From DASXZH01 sp963829965 (GTDB lineage Bacteria > Armatimonadota > Fimbriimonadia > Fimbriimonadales > Fimbriimonadaceae): a stretch of DNA of 64,000 bases. Position numbers and translations under genes: made by a program. Of the stretch, positions 48,447-58,714 are shown piece by piece. The notes under the pieces were generated by a model. That model ran no database searches. It worked only from the letters and a program-made list of their open reading frames with translations, and was not told where the DNA came from. The stretch's first letter is position 1, and the number at the start of each line of letters is the position of its first letter. Location of the stretch: the NCBI GenBank assembly GCA_963829965.1, contig CAWHLK010000022.1:1-64000 (forward strand). The letters are read 5' to 3'.

Positions 48447-50617
48447 TTACGGACTTACTGTCAGCTTTGCTTCAGCGCTAACCCCGCCATACGATGCCGT
48501 GATGGTCGCGGTTGTCTTGGTGGTTACCGCCTTGGTCTTGATCGCGAAGTAATAGGAACTGGCGCTCGCGGGAACGGTAATGGCCGCCGGAACTGTGACG
48601 GGGCCGGTTGAAACGAGCTTTACAACCACGCCACCCGCAGGCGCGGGCCCATTCAGCAGGACGTGGCCGTCCGTATTTTGCCCGCCGATCACAGAGCTGA
48701 CGGTTAATGTAAACCCGGAGAGAGTCAGCGGATTGACCACCAGGTTCCCACTGGCGCTCGAGGTTCCGAAGGAAGCGGTGATCGCCATTCCCGTTTGAAT
48801 CGTCACCGGTTTTGTCGAAAGTTCGAACGTGATCCAATCTTTGCCGCTAGGTATGGTAACGGTGGCGGGAAGTGTGATCGGCCCGGCCCCACTGAGTTTC
48901 AGAGTGTTCCCCTCAGGCCCGGCCGGCCCACTTAAGCGAATCGTTGCCATAGTCTTGGCGCCTCCAACAATGGTTGCGGGATTGAAGGAAAACGAAGTAA
49001 CTGAGGCCGGGCTTACGGTAAGCGTTGCCGAAAGTGTCTTGTCGCCCAAGGTGGCATCGAGCTTAGCGGTGGTGACAGCGGAGGCCCCCGTGGCGGTTAC
49101 GGTGAACGACGCGGCCGTCCAACCGGCAGGCACGGTAAAGGTGGGGAGAGCGCTAACCGGTCCTGAGGCAGCGATCGTGACCGTTTCTCCCCCCGTCGCC
49201 GACGCGCCCGCCAGATGCACCACCGCTTGAGTGGCGCCACCGCTTTGCACAGAAGTTGAGGACAAGGAGAACTCCAGGAGAGCCGGTTCCACGGTGATCG
49301 TGAGGGTCTTTGTGACGCCGGCCCAGTTCGCCGAAATCACCGCGGTCGACAGCTTTGAGACCCCCTTCGTGGTAACCAAGAACGAGCTTGTGGTTTGGCC
49401 GGGGGTTATTGTCGCAGAACCTGCACCGAGGCAACGGCGGGCGCAGAGGAACTCAGAGAAATTGTCGCGGGCTCCATTTCAATCTCGCCGGGAAGGGTTA
49501 CCGTCCCTGAAATCGAACCTGCCCCGTAAACCTTGGTCACGGCCGTTTGGACCTGAAATGCGCCCCCGAAAGCGGGCAGCGCCGGCACCGCGTTGTCTTG
49601 TTCATCAAAGAGAATGGCGTTGTCCAGCGAACTGTCATAGACGGGGTCGTCAATGTACTCCGGCGCCCAATAAAACACGCCCGCGCCATAGCCTCCGGGA
49701 ATATCCTGCACGATGGCGAGGATGGAATCCACGTAGCTTGTCTGGCCGGCGAACGTGGCAGGAAAACTCGGATCAGCCTGCGAAATGCTAGTAACCTGCC
49801 TACCCCAGTTTCCCCATAGGGTTAGGGTCCAGGGATACATGGTCTCGGCAATAAAGATCGGCTTCTTGTAGCGGGGTCCAAGATCGTTGACGTTCGTGAC
49901 CATGTTCTCAACCGGACCATGCCACCAGGTGTAGTAGGAGAGCCCGATGATGTCGAACGGCACGTTATAGCTCTCGAGGTTATTGAAGAAATAACGGGCG
50001 CCCGAGTTGTCACCGCCGCGATCGATGTGGATGATGATTTTGATCGGGTTGGCGCCTTGCGCATCTTTGACGCCCTGAACGCCGGCCTTCACAAGATCCG
50101 TAAACTTCTGCCACTGCCCTGCCGTGCCATCCAAATAGCCATCGGGCCATAGTATTCCGCTCGTGATCTCATTGCCGATCTGAACTCCCCACGGTGCTGT
50201 GCCTTGGGCAATGAGACCGGAGATAAAGCTATGCGTGTAGGCTTTCACCTCCGCCACCAACTGGGTGTGACTCAAGGAAGCCCAAGCGGCAGGGGTGGTC
50301 TGGTGGCCGGGGTCTGCCCAGGTATCGGAATAGTGGAAATCGATAACGAGCTTCATTCCCGCGGCAACCACTCGCTTGGCCATCGCATAGGTCTGAGCTT
50401 GGTCGCACCATTCCGGGCTGGGGTTGACCCATACTCGAAGACGGGCCGCGTTTAGGCCATTTTTGGCAAAGATCTCTACCGGATCGGCGGCGACACCGTT
50501 ATCGTAGTAGACACCGCCTTCCGATTCGATCTCAGGAATGAACGAGATATCCGCGGCGCGCAAAAACGGCTGTTGAGCGAATTGCAATGCGGCGATGGCG
50601 ACGATGGCGACGAGCAT
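48447..50617 (-). CDS. GH53 arabinogalactan endo-beta-1,4-galactanase with Ig-like repeats, one frameshift
   Basis: From ATG 50617 (AGGGGG upstream) with a signal peptide, LVAIVAIAALQFAQQPFLRA. The GH53 catalytic domain follows: NGLNAARLRVWVNPSPEWCD, GMKLVIDFHYSDTWADPGHQ, GVQIGNEITSGILWPDGYLD with the acid/base Glu, and KPIFIAETMYPWTLTLWGNW with the nucleophile Glu. After a frame change near 49420, three or four beta-sandwich repeats follow, each with FSxSTxxVxGG..VxLxGPAxxGG-type sequence. They probably carry the enzyme to a surface or substrate. It cuts galactan side chains of plant pectin outside the cell. Confidence 0.85.
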
Positions 50618-50690
50618 TTTCAGTCCCCCTAGGGTTCCTACTACAACTTTACACGGAACCGCCCCCCGTTCACAGCCAAATCCCGAGTCT

Positions 50691-50845
50691 ACGGCGCGAA
50701 GCGCCAAGTTTACGGGCGAAGCCCACGTTTACGGGCGAAGCCCAAGCTTACGGGCGAAGTTCATGTTTACGGCGCGAAGCCCATGTTTACGGCGCGAAGC
50801 CCATGTTTACGGGCGAAGCCCATGTTTACGGCGCGAAGCGCCATC
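50691..50845. repeat. Eight-copy array of the GTTTACGGCGCGAAGCCCAT repeat
   Basis: Units of 19-20 bp, TTTACGGGCGAAGCCCATG and TTTACGGCGCGAAGCCCATG, repeat about eight times. The array lies between the GH53 gene and the ABC-operon gene. The rest of 50618-50924 holds no gene; a small hairpin-like AAGGTTCTTACGAGC.. region overlaps the next start. Related single copies are at 9360, 28029 and 32479. Confidence 0.85.
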
Positions 50846-50924
50846 TCTTCAGGTAACCCTAAGAAAAAAAAACGAACTATTGGGCAAGTACGGCCCTTCT
50901 CGCTAATTAAGGGCCGGTGGTGTA

Positions 50925-52831
50925 ATGGTGCAAAACTGTTTACGAAAGTTTAAACCAGCTCGTAAGGTTCTTACGAGCTGCGTGTTTTTGCTCGCTTGTT
51001 CTGTCTCCGCGTTTGCGCGAAACTTAAACCTTTTGTGGAGCCCACTGTTTCCCGGCGTGTCTCTGACGGACTGCTATCCGCTCAAGATCGTCGTTGAGAA
51101 CAGTGGACCGAAAGCGGTCGGCGAACTCGTGGTCCAGAGCGCCGGAGTGGCTGTGCACTATCCGGTGAACGTAGAATCGGGCCGCAAGCAATCCTTTCTC
51201 GCCTACCCGCTGGTTCCGGATGGGATGCATCCGCTCCAGTTCGATCTCAACACGGACCAGGAGGACGATGAAATTCACGGACCGAACCCCCCTAGGGAAT
51301 ATCATGGGCTGGGGATCGGAAACACAGTTTTTGGCGGTAGCGGAAGACCAAGACCATTTGGGAGCGCTTGAAATTTAGCCGGGACTCGGTCAAGAATTTT
51401 TACGCCAATCCTAAGTTGCTGCCCGACCGAGGCTTGGCTTACGGGAATATTTCTGCTGTTCTTCTGGGCCCCGGCTCGGAACGGATGAGCGATTCCGCCC
51501 TTCGCGGCTTGGAGGACTACGTTCTATCGGGTGGCAGCCTGTTTGTCTTCGGTGGGGACACGCCGTCACTTGCAGAAGACTCACGCTTTCAAGCGCTGTG
51601 CCCAGTGAAGGACATGCGACGGATCAGTCTGCCGTATGCCTCTCTTGCAATTCATGATTACACGGTCAAAATCGATAGGCCAATACTATCGTCGAGCGGA
51701 GATTTGGCGGATGGCGCCGCATCGCTGTCCCCCGCGAGCGCGTCTTCCAGGAATCTGGTCCAGGCGGCGTATAAACCTGTTGGCGCAGGCACGGTTTACT
51801 TTTTGGGGGTCAGCCCCTTTGACCCAAGCATGGCCATTCGGCGACCGAACTCCGAAGCCGTGCGCTGGAATCTCATCCTCGCTGCCATGCAGGGGCCAAA
51901 AGCAAACCCGACCGGACATGGCCCCCCTGCCACGTCTGCGACGGCGTTTAATTCCAACGGTCCTCAGGCCGGGATGATCGCGTCCGGAAGCCCCTTTTCG
52001 GTGCAGCTCCCTTCAATCACGACCATCGCGGTTATCCTACTGATTTACGTGATCCTGGTCGCGCCGATCAACCTTCTTATTCTGCGAAAGGCGCGTAAGA
52101 GTGAGCTTGCCTGGTTCACCGCGCCATGCGTGAGCCTTGCGGGCGCGGGGGTGTTCTTCCATTTTGCAAGCACTTTATATTCGGCGCCCATATCGAAGAT
52201 GGTCAGTTCCTGCGTCGTGGCCGACGGTTCTACCGGCCAGGCCTATTCCGTGGGAAATGCAGAACTGTTCTTCCCAAGTGGCGGCCAACACGATTTGGTT
52301 CTGGGAAACGCCGAGTTGATCAAGAATGGCATCTCTGAGAACAGCTTTCAAAGCGGCGTCTCGATAAACGCGGGCTCCGACCAACTGCTCGACGTCTTCG
52401 ACAAAAACGGCAGTCTTACGATGCCAAACATCAACACGCGGAACCTAAGCTTTCGCTCAATAGCGTTTCGGCAGGATCTGAGCGATCCAATGCCGAAGGC
52501 CGACCTGCATCTCAAGGACAACACGTTAAAAGGCACGTTATGGAACCGGACCAAATACACGCTGGCGGACGCCGAAATTCGAGTCAAAAACTCGCTGTTC
52601 ACGCTTGGAACCATCGCCCCTGGCGAGACGCGCCACCTGGATGAAATCGGTCACCTCGTTGACGAGAATAGTGATTTTCAAAATGAGCGCTACGGGGACA
52701 AATACCTGCTGAGCAAGAACAGATTCCTTCTCGATGCCTCGGTGCCGGACCTACTGGTCGGACCCCAAATCAAGACTCGCGAAAGCAGCGCAGACGTCAC
52801 TTTATTCGAAACCTTTGGAGCGCCCAAGTAA
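50925..52831 (+). CDS. Membrane-anchored exported protein of an ABC operon, frameshifted
   Basis: A signal-like N-terminus (RKVLTSCVFLLACSVSAFAR), then an Ig/CARDB-like domain, YPLKIVVENSGPKAVGELVV. Frame changes near 51285 and 51370 bridge to a domain with a GATase-like pattern (NISAVLLGPGSERMSDSALR, FVFGGDT). A pair of membrane helices, TTIAVILLIYVILVAPINLL and FTAPCVSLAGAGVFFHFAST, follow, with a C-terminal beta domain after them. It resembles the extracytoplasmic components that accompany ABC-2 exporters such as GldG-type proteins, but I cannot name the family. It overlaps the next gene by one base (TAATG). Confidence 0.6.
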
Positions 52832-53652
52832 TGCCTTCCACGTTCAAAGACTTCACAACCGACAATCCCATGCTTATCGAAGCAAAACGATATGGCAGGA
52901 GGTTCATTGGGCTTGGCCGGGAAAAGGGTCAGATCGCATATCTGTATTTGGTCGGCGCCATTTATCTGGTGCTCGTCATATTGGCCCTAGCCTATCATGA
53001 CGCCTTCAGTTCGTTTTCGATCATCGCGATCCAGACAGGAATCGCCTGCATCGTGGTGCCGTCGGTAGCTCAAAACGCGATCGCCGGCGAACGCGAGAAG
53101 CGGACTTGGGATCTGCTGATCGTTGCCCCTATTTCAAGAGCGCAGATCGTGATCGGCAAATACCTGAGCGTGGTGCTGGTCTTGGCGGTGATGGAAGCTT
53201 GCTTTTTACCTCTGGCAGTGATTTGCTTTGATCCCTCGGCTGAGTCGAGGAATGGGGTTATCTTTGCGGAGCTTATTTCGATTGCGTTCGGGGTGCTTCT
53301 GGCCGCCTTCTCCACCTATGTCTCGTCGATCACAACGCGGTCACTGGCATGCCAATCCATGACTTACATGGGGACGTTCTTGTGGATGATCGCACTTCCG
53401 GCGCTTGTCGGCGCAATATCGGTTGCGGACCAGACGTTGCCAAAAGCCTTCTTGTGGGCTCACCCGTTCGTCACGATGTACTACTTTTCGAGTCAGCACG
53501 GGCCGGATTTATTCAACGGAGCGCAACAGTCTTATAACATGCCTTACAGTTGGTGGTTTCAAGCCGCCTTTTACTTGGGCTTAACCGCCTTGTTTGTGCT
53601 GTTGGCAGTTGGTGGGGCCAATAGCAAGCGGATCGACGCAGGAGGATCATAA
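52831..53652 (+). CDS. ABC-2 type permease
   Basis: A 273-residue, six-helix membrane protein: IAYLYLVGAIYLVLVILALA near the start, then IAGEREKRTWDLLIVAPISR, the conserved ExxxxTxxLLxxxPxxR motif of ABC-2 permeases, and GKYLSVVLVLAVMEACFLPL. With the ATPase and the other permease it forms an exporter; the cargo is unknown. The start overlaps the upstream stop, and a GGAGG before the next gene is within its tail. Confidence 0.82.
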   Translation: MPSTFKDFTTDNPMLIEAKRYGRRFIGLGREKGQIAYLYLVGAIYLVLVILALAYHDAFSSFSIIAIQTGIACIVVPSVAQNAIAGEREKRTWDLLIVAPISRAQIVIGKYLSVVLVLAVMEACFLPLAVICFDPSAESRNGVIFAELISIAFGVLLAAFSTYVSSITTRSLACQSMTYMGTFLWMIALPALVGAISVADQTLPKAFLWAHPFVTMYYFSSQHGPDLFNGAQQSYNMPYSWWFQAAFYLGLTALFVLLAVGGANSKRIDAGGS

Positions 53653-53653
53653 A

Positions 53654-54583
53654 ATGTTGGAAGTTCGAGGGTTGAAGAAGAACTACGGGGACCTTGTCGC
53701 CGTAAACGGCATCAGCTTTAGTCTCAACCCGGGAGACATCTTCGGGTTCATCGGGTCTAACGGCGCGGGAAAGACGACGACGATCAAGATGATCGCGACA
53801 TTGATCGAGCCGAACGGTGGAACCGCGCTGGTCAACGGCTTTGACATCCTGCAGGATCCGCTGGATGTGCGGCGGCAGATCGGCTATATGCCCGACTTTT
53901 TTGGCCTTTACGACGATATCAAGGTGTGGGAATATCTGGATTTCTTTGCCAACATCTATGGCGTTTCTTCCAGGCTTCGGCCCGAGGTTATCGATAATGT
54001 CCTTGAGATGACCGACCTGACGGTCAAGAAAGAGGCTTTCGTCCAGAGCCTTTCTCGTGGCATGCAGCAGCGTCTTTGCCTTGCCCGCTGCCTTGTTCAC
54101 GATCCAGCGCTCCTTCTACTCGACGAACCCGCCAGCGGCCTCGATCCGCGGGCACGGGCGGAGCTTAAAGATCTGCTCGTCTCCCTGGGCAAGCGCGGGA
54201 AGATCATCGTGGTTTCCTCCCATATCCTGCCCGAGTTGGCCGACTTCTGCAACACGGTTGGCATTATCGAGCGCGGAAACATGCTGGCGCTGGGACCGGT
54301 GGATGAAGTCGTGAAACACGGCCAAGCCCACCGCACCATCAGAATTCGATTTCTGTCCTCGGCAGAATCCGCCGAGAAGTTGCTCCAAACCCAACCTCTG
54401 GTTGCCGATTTAAGGCCGGATTCGGACGGTTGTCTGGTGATTGGTTTTACCGGCGGCTTGGAAGACCAGGCCACCCTGCTAAGCCAACTGCTCGCGCATG
54501 ACCATAAGGTTCTTGATTTCCGTGAAGAGCAGGCCGATCTCGAAGATCTGTTCTTGCGAATCACAACAGGAGCGGTTCAATAG
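53654..54583 (+). CDS. ABC transporter ATP-binding protein
   Basis: A 309-residue ATPase of the ABC-2 exporter type. Walker A GSNGAGKTTTIKM, the Q-loop in RRQIGYMPDFFGLYDDIKVW, a signature of the form QSLSRGMQQRL (Arg where LSGGQ is usual, as often in this subfamily), Walker B LLLLDEPASGLDP, and the H-switch in VVSSHILPELADFC. The last ~90 residues form the domain common in natronistic or drug-type exporters. The ATG at 53654 has GGAGGATCATAAA upstream. Confidence 0.92.
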   Translation: MLEVRGLKKNYGDLVAVNGISFSLNPGDIFGFIGSNGAGKTTTIKMIATLIEPNGGTALVNGFDILQDPLDVRRQIGYMPDFFGLYDDIKVWEYLDFFANIYGVSSRLRPEVIDNVLEMTDLTVKKEAFVQSLSRGMQQRLCLARCLVHDPALLLLDEPASGLDPRARAELKDLLVSLGKRGKIIVVSSHILPELADFCNTVGIIERGNMLALGPVDEVVKHGQAHRTIRIRFLSSAESAEKLLQTQPLVADLRPDSDGCLVIGFTGGLEDQATLLSQLLAHDHKVLDFREEQADLEDLFLRITTGAVQ

Positions 54584-56160
54584 TGGCTGCTCAAACCTGG
54601 CTGAGCCGCAACATTGCGGTCTATGTTGACAACCCCACCGCGACTCGGGATTTTAGAGCCCAGCTCCGGGGCAATAAGGCGATTGCGCTTTGGTCGCTGT
54701 ACTTGTTTGTGATGATGGGGTTCACGCTCATCAACTACTACACGATCTCTCAAAGCGGTTCCCTTTCCGTTACCGACATCCAATTCCGGCTCCGGAGCTT
54801 TTACGAGAGCTCCATGTACATGCTGGCAGCGGCGATCTGCCTCATAACGCCTTCTTTAACTGCCGGCTCCATCGTGGTTGAGCGTCAGCGTAAGAGCCTC
54901 GATCTGCTGTTCTCGGCACCGGTCTCGTTGAAAGGCATGCTTGTGGGAAAGATGATAGCCGCCTATCGCTACACGCTCATGCTGCTGATCCTCTCTATAC
55001 CGATGACCAGCGTTGCGGTGGTGATGGGTGGGGCGACTTGGAGCGACGTTCTCCAAGCCTACGCGATTCTCTCATTCGGCGGGCTGGTCCTCACTTCTAT
55101 TGGACTCCTGATCTCCAGCCTGAGCGAAAGCGTGGGCGCCGCCGTTATTTGGACATATCTGGCTTCCGGACTCTACCTCTGGGGCATTTCCGCGGTGGGA
55201 GTCATGATCACCCCCAACGGGCCGTCGCCTTCCGACATGCCGTTTCTGATAGGCATGAACCCATTTTTTGCGGTGATGACGGGACCGACCCGCAGTCCGA
55301 TCGCCGGATTCGAGGTACCGAACTGGATACTGGTCGGCATCGTTTCCATCTTGATGTGCCGGCTCTTTCTACTGGGAACGGCCTCGCATCTGAGTCCGTT
55401 TGGTTCTAAAGAGACTCAGAGCTTCCGGGTCCAGACCGCGCTGTACTTTTTTGTTGGGCTTCTTCTAGTTGGATCGAATAACAGGAGCCCGTTTGATCCC
55501 GCGGGTGTCGCCGATGCGGTCGCCATTCTCTGCGTCATCCTGGTCGTTTTCATGCCAAACATCCTTAGCTATGCGAAAGACGGGGGCAGGAAGTTTGGCT
55601 ATGACGGGCCACCGCGTATTGATAGCGCCTTTAACGGCGCCCGTTCCGGCAGCCTTGCCTATCTGATGTTGCTGTGGCTGTCCATAACTCTTGGCGTACT
55701 CATCGCAATCCTGATCTCGGTGCCGAATTTCGCTCTAGGAATGGGCCCGCAAAATGCGTTCGTATCCAATATGGCGGTTCAACAGCGGTTGCTATCCGCT
55801 TACATTCCCCCGTTTCTGGACGGTGCGGTTTGGACCTTTGGCTTTCTGTTCATGTTCTGGGGACTCGCGCGAGGAATCTCCGCCCGTGCAAAGACCCTGA
55901 AGGGCTCCCGCTCCAGTCTGATTTGCGCGATGGTGCTTTTCTTGGGTCTGCCCCTGCCTCTGCTCTCGATGGCCACGTCCAAGGACATCTACGGAGAGAA
56001 CGGCATGTTCTCCAGCCACCTTTGGGCCATCTATCTTGCCTATCCGTTCGCGCACCACCTCGCGACCGCTCCCATTTATGCCGGACTGATGGTTGTTATC
56101 GGCCTCGCAGGCTTTGCAGCGGAAAGAGAACGCCTGAAGCAGCCCGTTATCTCCGAATGA
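54583..56160 (+). CDS. ABC-2 type permease, long
   Basis: A 525-residue membrane protein beginning at a GTG that overlaps the ATPase stop (TAGTG). It has about 12 hydrophobic helices. The ABC-2 motif is VVERQRKSLDLLFSAPVSLK (about residues 100-120), then GKMIAAYRYTLMLLILSIPM. It pairs with the shorter permease or works as a fused double unit. The operon 50925-56160 therefore has two permeases, one ATPase and one exported partner, a plan seen for exporters of surface polymers or lipids. Confidence 0.82.
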   Translation: MAAQTWLSRNIAVYVDNPTATRDFRAQLRGNKAIALWSLYLFVMMGFTLINYYTISQSGSLSVTDIQFRLRSFYESSMYMLAAAICLITPSLTAGSIVVERQRKSLDLLFSAPVSLKGMLVGKMIAAYRYTLMLLILSIPMTSVAVVMGGATWSDVLQAYAILSFGGLVLTSIGLLISSLSESVGAAVIWTYLASGLYLWGISAVGVMITPNGPSPSDMPFLIGMNPFFAVMTGPTRSPIAGFEVPNWILVGIVSILMCRLFLLGTASHLSPFGSKETQSFRVQTALYFFVGLLLVGSNNRSPFDPAGVADAVAILCVILVVFMPNILSYAKDGGRKFGYDGPPRIDSAFNGARSGSLAYLMLLWLSITLGVLIAILISVPNFALGMGPQNAFVSNMAVQQRLLSAYIPPFLDGAVWTFGFLFMFWGLARGISARAKTLKGSRSSLICAMVLFLGLPLPLLSMATSKDIYGENGMFSSHLWAIYLAYPFAHHLATAPIYAGLMVVIGLAGFAAERERLKQPVISE

Positions 56161-56199
56161 CGGGAACGAGGCACGAGACTGGAAGAGTAGAAATAAAAA

Positions 56200-56228
56200 T
56201 TGACTGTTCGTAAGTTCTCGCGTACAAT
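56200..56228 (+). promoter_or_regulatory. Promoter of pseudopilin gene 4
   Basis: TTGACT (56200-56205), a 17-bp spacer, and TACAAT (56223-56228), about 58 bp before the ATG. There is no leader hairpin like those of genes 1 and 2. Confidence 0.65.
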
Positions 56229-56286
56229 ATATTAGTCGCCTTCGTCGATTTTTCGAAGAATGGCCTGTATTTCCCATCTATCCATC

Positions 56287-57075
56287 ATGAAAAATGCATT
56301 CACATTGATCGAGTTGCTGGTGGTTATTGCGATCATCGCAATTCTCGCGGCCATCCTCTTCCCCGTGTTTTCACAAGCCAAGGCCGCAGCCAAACAGATC
56401 GCTTGCCTTTCCAATACCCAGCAGATCGGGTTGGCAACACAAATGTATCTTTCCGATAACGACGGATACTATCCGCAGTCGAAGACAACGGACGCCAATC
56501 CCCAAATCGACGATGCCGCCGGCCAACTCGAAAACCCGGACAACGGATCTATCTTCGCGAAGATCCTGCCTTACACCGGGCATGGCGGTTCCACCTCAGA
56601 GGATGTGATGTTTCAACAAAAGTTGTATTCCTGCCCGGTCGACCCCGATCCATTCGACCTGAGCTGTCCCGATGTGGTCAACATCGGTGGCCCGCACGTG
56701 ATCTCTTATCTGATCAACGCGTACTTCGTTTGGGGCCTAAATGAGTCCAGCGTAGGCGTTCCCGCTGGAGTCATCGAATACGCCGAGCGGCGGTCAGTCC
56801 CCGTCAATGGCGTTCCCCAGTATTGCGACGACATCTATCACCCGTGGTTCAACTACCTGAACCCCAACCTTGGCAGCTCTCAAGGCTTGGCCAACGGAGT
56901 AGACAACGAAATGGACACCCTAACCGGTGCGGTGGCCAACTCCCGCCACAATGGCGGCGCCAATTACACCTTTGCGGACGGCCACGCGAAGCGATTTCTG
57001 TGGGTTCAGACCTGGAGCCCTCCCAGCAACGTGGACATGCACACGCCAAACCCGGGCCAACAGTTGGACTTTTAG
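56287..57075 (+). CDS. Type IV pilin-like protein (DUF1559-type pseudopilin) 4
   Basis: A 262-residue protein from ATG 56287 (MKNAFTLIELLVVIAIIAIL); an upstream in-frame ATG at 56260 would put extra residues before the leader and is not favoured. It has FPVFSQAKAAAKQIACLSNT, MYLSDNDGYYPQ in place of the NDYDD segment, and NYTFADGHAKRFLW near the C-terminus. Unlike genes 1-3 it has no lipoprotein or sulfotransferase partner nearby. Confidence 0.9.
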   Translation: MKNAFTLIELLVVIAIIAILAAILFPVFSQAKAAAKQIACLSNTQQIGLATQMYLSDNDGYYPQSKTTDANPQIDDAAGQLENPDNGSIFAKILPYTGHGGSTSEDVMFQQKLYSCPVDPDPFDLSCPDVVNIGGPHVISYLINAYFVWGLNESSVGVPAGVIEYAERRSVPVNGVPQYCDDIYHPWFNYLNPNLGSSQGLANGVDNEMDTLTGAVANSRHNGGANYTFADGHAKRFLWVQTWSPPSNVDMHTPNPGQQLDF

Positions 57076-57078
57076 GCT

Positions 57079-57309
57079 CTAGAGCTTTGTCTCTTTGATG
57101 CTGTCGGCCGCGGACTCGCCTGGCTTAAGCCCGGCCGCCTGCCCTTTCTTCGCTTCCCAGAAAATGCCTCCGACGACCATGATGATGCCGATCGCGAGAG
57201 CGTAAGGGATTGCGGGCAAGACGAACTTCGTGAAAACTGCTGCGACGTACAACAAGGCGCACGCCGCAATTACTAGCACACCAATATAAATCAACCGATT
57301 CTTGGGCAT
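57079..57309 (-). CDS. Small two-helix membrane protein
   Basis: A 76-residue protein from ATG 57309 (AAGGAAACGGGAA upstream). Helix 1 is LIYIGVLVIAACALLYVAAV and helix 2 FVLPAIPYALAIGIIMVVGG, then a Lys-rich tail KKGQAAGLKPGE. It is convergent with pseudopilin 4 (4 bp between stops). I do not recognise it. Confidence 0.55.
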   Translation of the reverse strand: MPKNRLIYIGVLVIAACALLYVAAVFTKFVLPAIPYALAIGIIMVVGGIFWEAKKGQAAGLKPGESAADSIKETKL

Positions 57310-57393
57310 TTCCCGTTTCCTTGTTAGGCCGACGCTCTCCGGATGCCGCCGAACGCCTTTATTGTAAAGCATTTCGGCGGCTAAGCAAACAAC

Positions 57394-58095
57394 TTACTGC
57401 TTTCGGTCTTGGTTAACCTCGACATCGATGGGGCCGGCCGGAGAATCGACATTCTTCATCTTGACCGACAGCTTCACCAAACTTCCGGTGTCTTTGTCGA
57501 GCCAGAGCGTTCCGTCACCGGTTATCGGCTGATCAACGGAGGTCTCTTTGAAAGTGATATCGATCCTATTGGCCGTGAATCCATCCTGCGTCTCCTGGCC
57601 CTTGTAGGTGTAGTTGATCTCGTAATCGTTCGTTCCCGCGGCCTTGTCGGCCTTCCCGATGTGCTGCCATGTGTCACCGACGTTCTTGGGCGTCGATGGG
57701 TAGAGGAACTGGCTGAAAACGTTGGCCCGGGTGCTCGGAGTTGGGGGATCCGATTTTTGGCTGATCAAATGCCCGTCCGCCCCGGAGGTTGTGGTGACCG
57801 TTTCATCGGGAACGCTTCCGGACGGCACCGGATTTCCATTGAAAGTTCCGTCACCGTTGGTAGTCTTGTCTTCGGTCACAACGGATTGGTCAGGGTTGAT
57901 CGCCTTGATGGTGGATGAGACATCCATCGTAAAGACAAACTCACCTATCCCACCCTTGCCATTCAGCTTCTGAGTGTATTTATAAACATCACCCACCTTG
58001 GGCTTCCAAACGAGGGTTACGGGGTCTCTTCCGGCTGCACAAACGGACAGCGCGGTTACAAGGATAGCTCCGGACAAAAGGATCTTACGGTTCAT
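57394..58095 (-). CDS. Exported protein of unknown function
   Basis: A 233-residue protein with a signal peptide, NRKILLSGAILVTALSVCAA. The mature part starts VTLVWKPKVGDVYKYTQKLN, resembling secreted proteins that begin KxGdxxxY. It has many beta strands, for example FTANRIDITFKETSVDQPIT and GTLWLDKDTGSLVKLSVKMK. The layout is like that of 47768-48442. It is transcribed toward the small membrane protein gene on the same strand, 84 bp away. Confidence 0.6.
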   Translation of the reverse strand: MNRKILLSGAILVTALSVCAAGRDPVTLVWKPKVGDVYKYTQKLNGKGGIGEFVFTMDVSSTIKAINPDQSVVTEDKTTNGDGTFNGNPVPSGSVPDETVTTTSGADGHLISQKSDPPTPSTRANVFSQFLYPSTPKNVGDTWQHIGKADKAAGTNDYEINYTYKGQETQDGFTANRIDITFKETSVDQPITGDGTLWLDKDTGSLVKLSVKMKNVDSPAGPIDVEVNQDRKQ

Positions 58096-58314
58096 GGAAT
58101 TCTAAAATAGCTCCTGATTTGGCGGATATATTCCGCCTCTTGCAATAGGTTACTTTAACGATGGGCGGAGAGTTGCGGAGTCCTAGGACACTTTTGGTTT
58201 GAAAAGCCAATTCGGCAAGTCGTATCCGAAAAAACAGCCTGAAATTGAGGTCATTTCACCTTGCGTTAACAGTGCAGAAACGCCCCCAAAATCCCGATCT
58301 TTGAGTTGGTGGCA

Positions 58315-58629
58315 ATGAACGAGTACTACTCCGCGAAGAACCTGTTTCCTAACACTAGGAATCTTGCCAGGGTGCATCTAAAGCGATGCCCGTTGTGCAA
58401 CGCACTGAACTCGGTAACGAACGAGGAGTGCTTCGTATGCTGCTGGCACGGCGCCTTTATTCATGACTCTCAACAGATCGAAGAGAGCTTGGGCGCACTC
58501 TTGCGCCGCTGCCCGGAATACCGCACCCAGCACCTTAGTTTGCCGCGGGAAGCCCCGCAGGGCCCGATGCGCACATGGCGCTTTCTCTGGCGTCGTGTGC
58601 TGAAGGGACCCATCGACTACCGAGTGTAA
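58315..58629 (+). CDS. Zinc-ribbon protein of unknown function
   Basis: A 104-residue protein. CPLCNALNSVTNEECFVC has two CxxC pairs 11 residues apart, a zinc ribbon, followed by CWHGAFIHDSQQIEESLGAL and an Arg-rich C-terminus. It lies 85 bp before dnaB and may share its transcript. The fold suggests nucleic-acid or protein contact; no function is known to me. Confidence 0.55.
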   Translation: MNEYYSAKNLFPNTRNLARVHLKRCPLCNALNSVTNEECFVCCWHGAFIHDSQQIEESLGALLRRCPEYRTQHLSLPREAPQGPMRTWRFLWRRVLKGPIDYRV

Positions 58630-58714
58630 AACCTCGGCGATTTGGGGATAAATTTCCCAACCCAAGCGGCGTTCAAGGGCTTATACTAAGTCCTTCCATT
58701 GGAGGATGCAAGCT

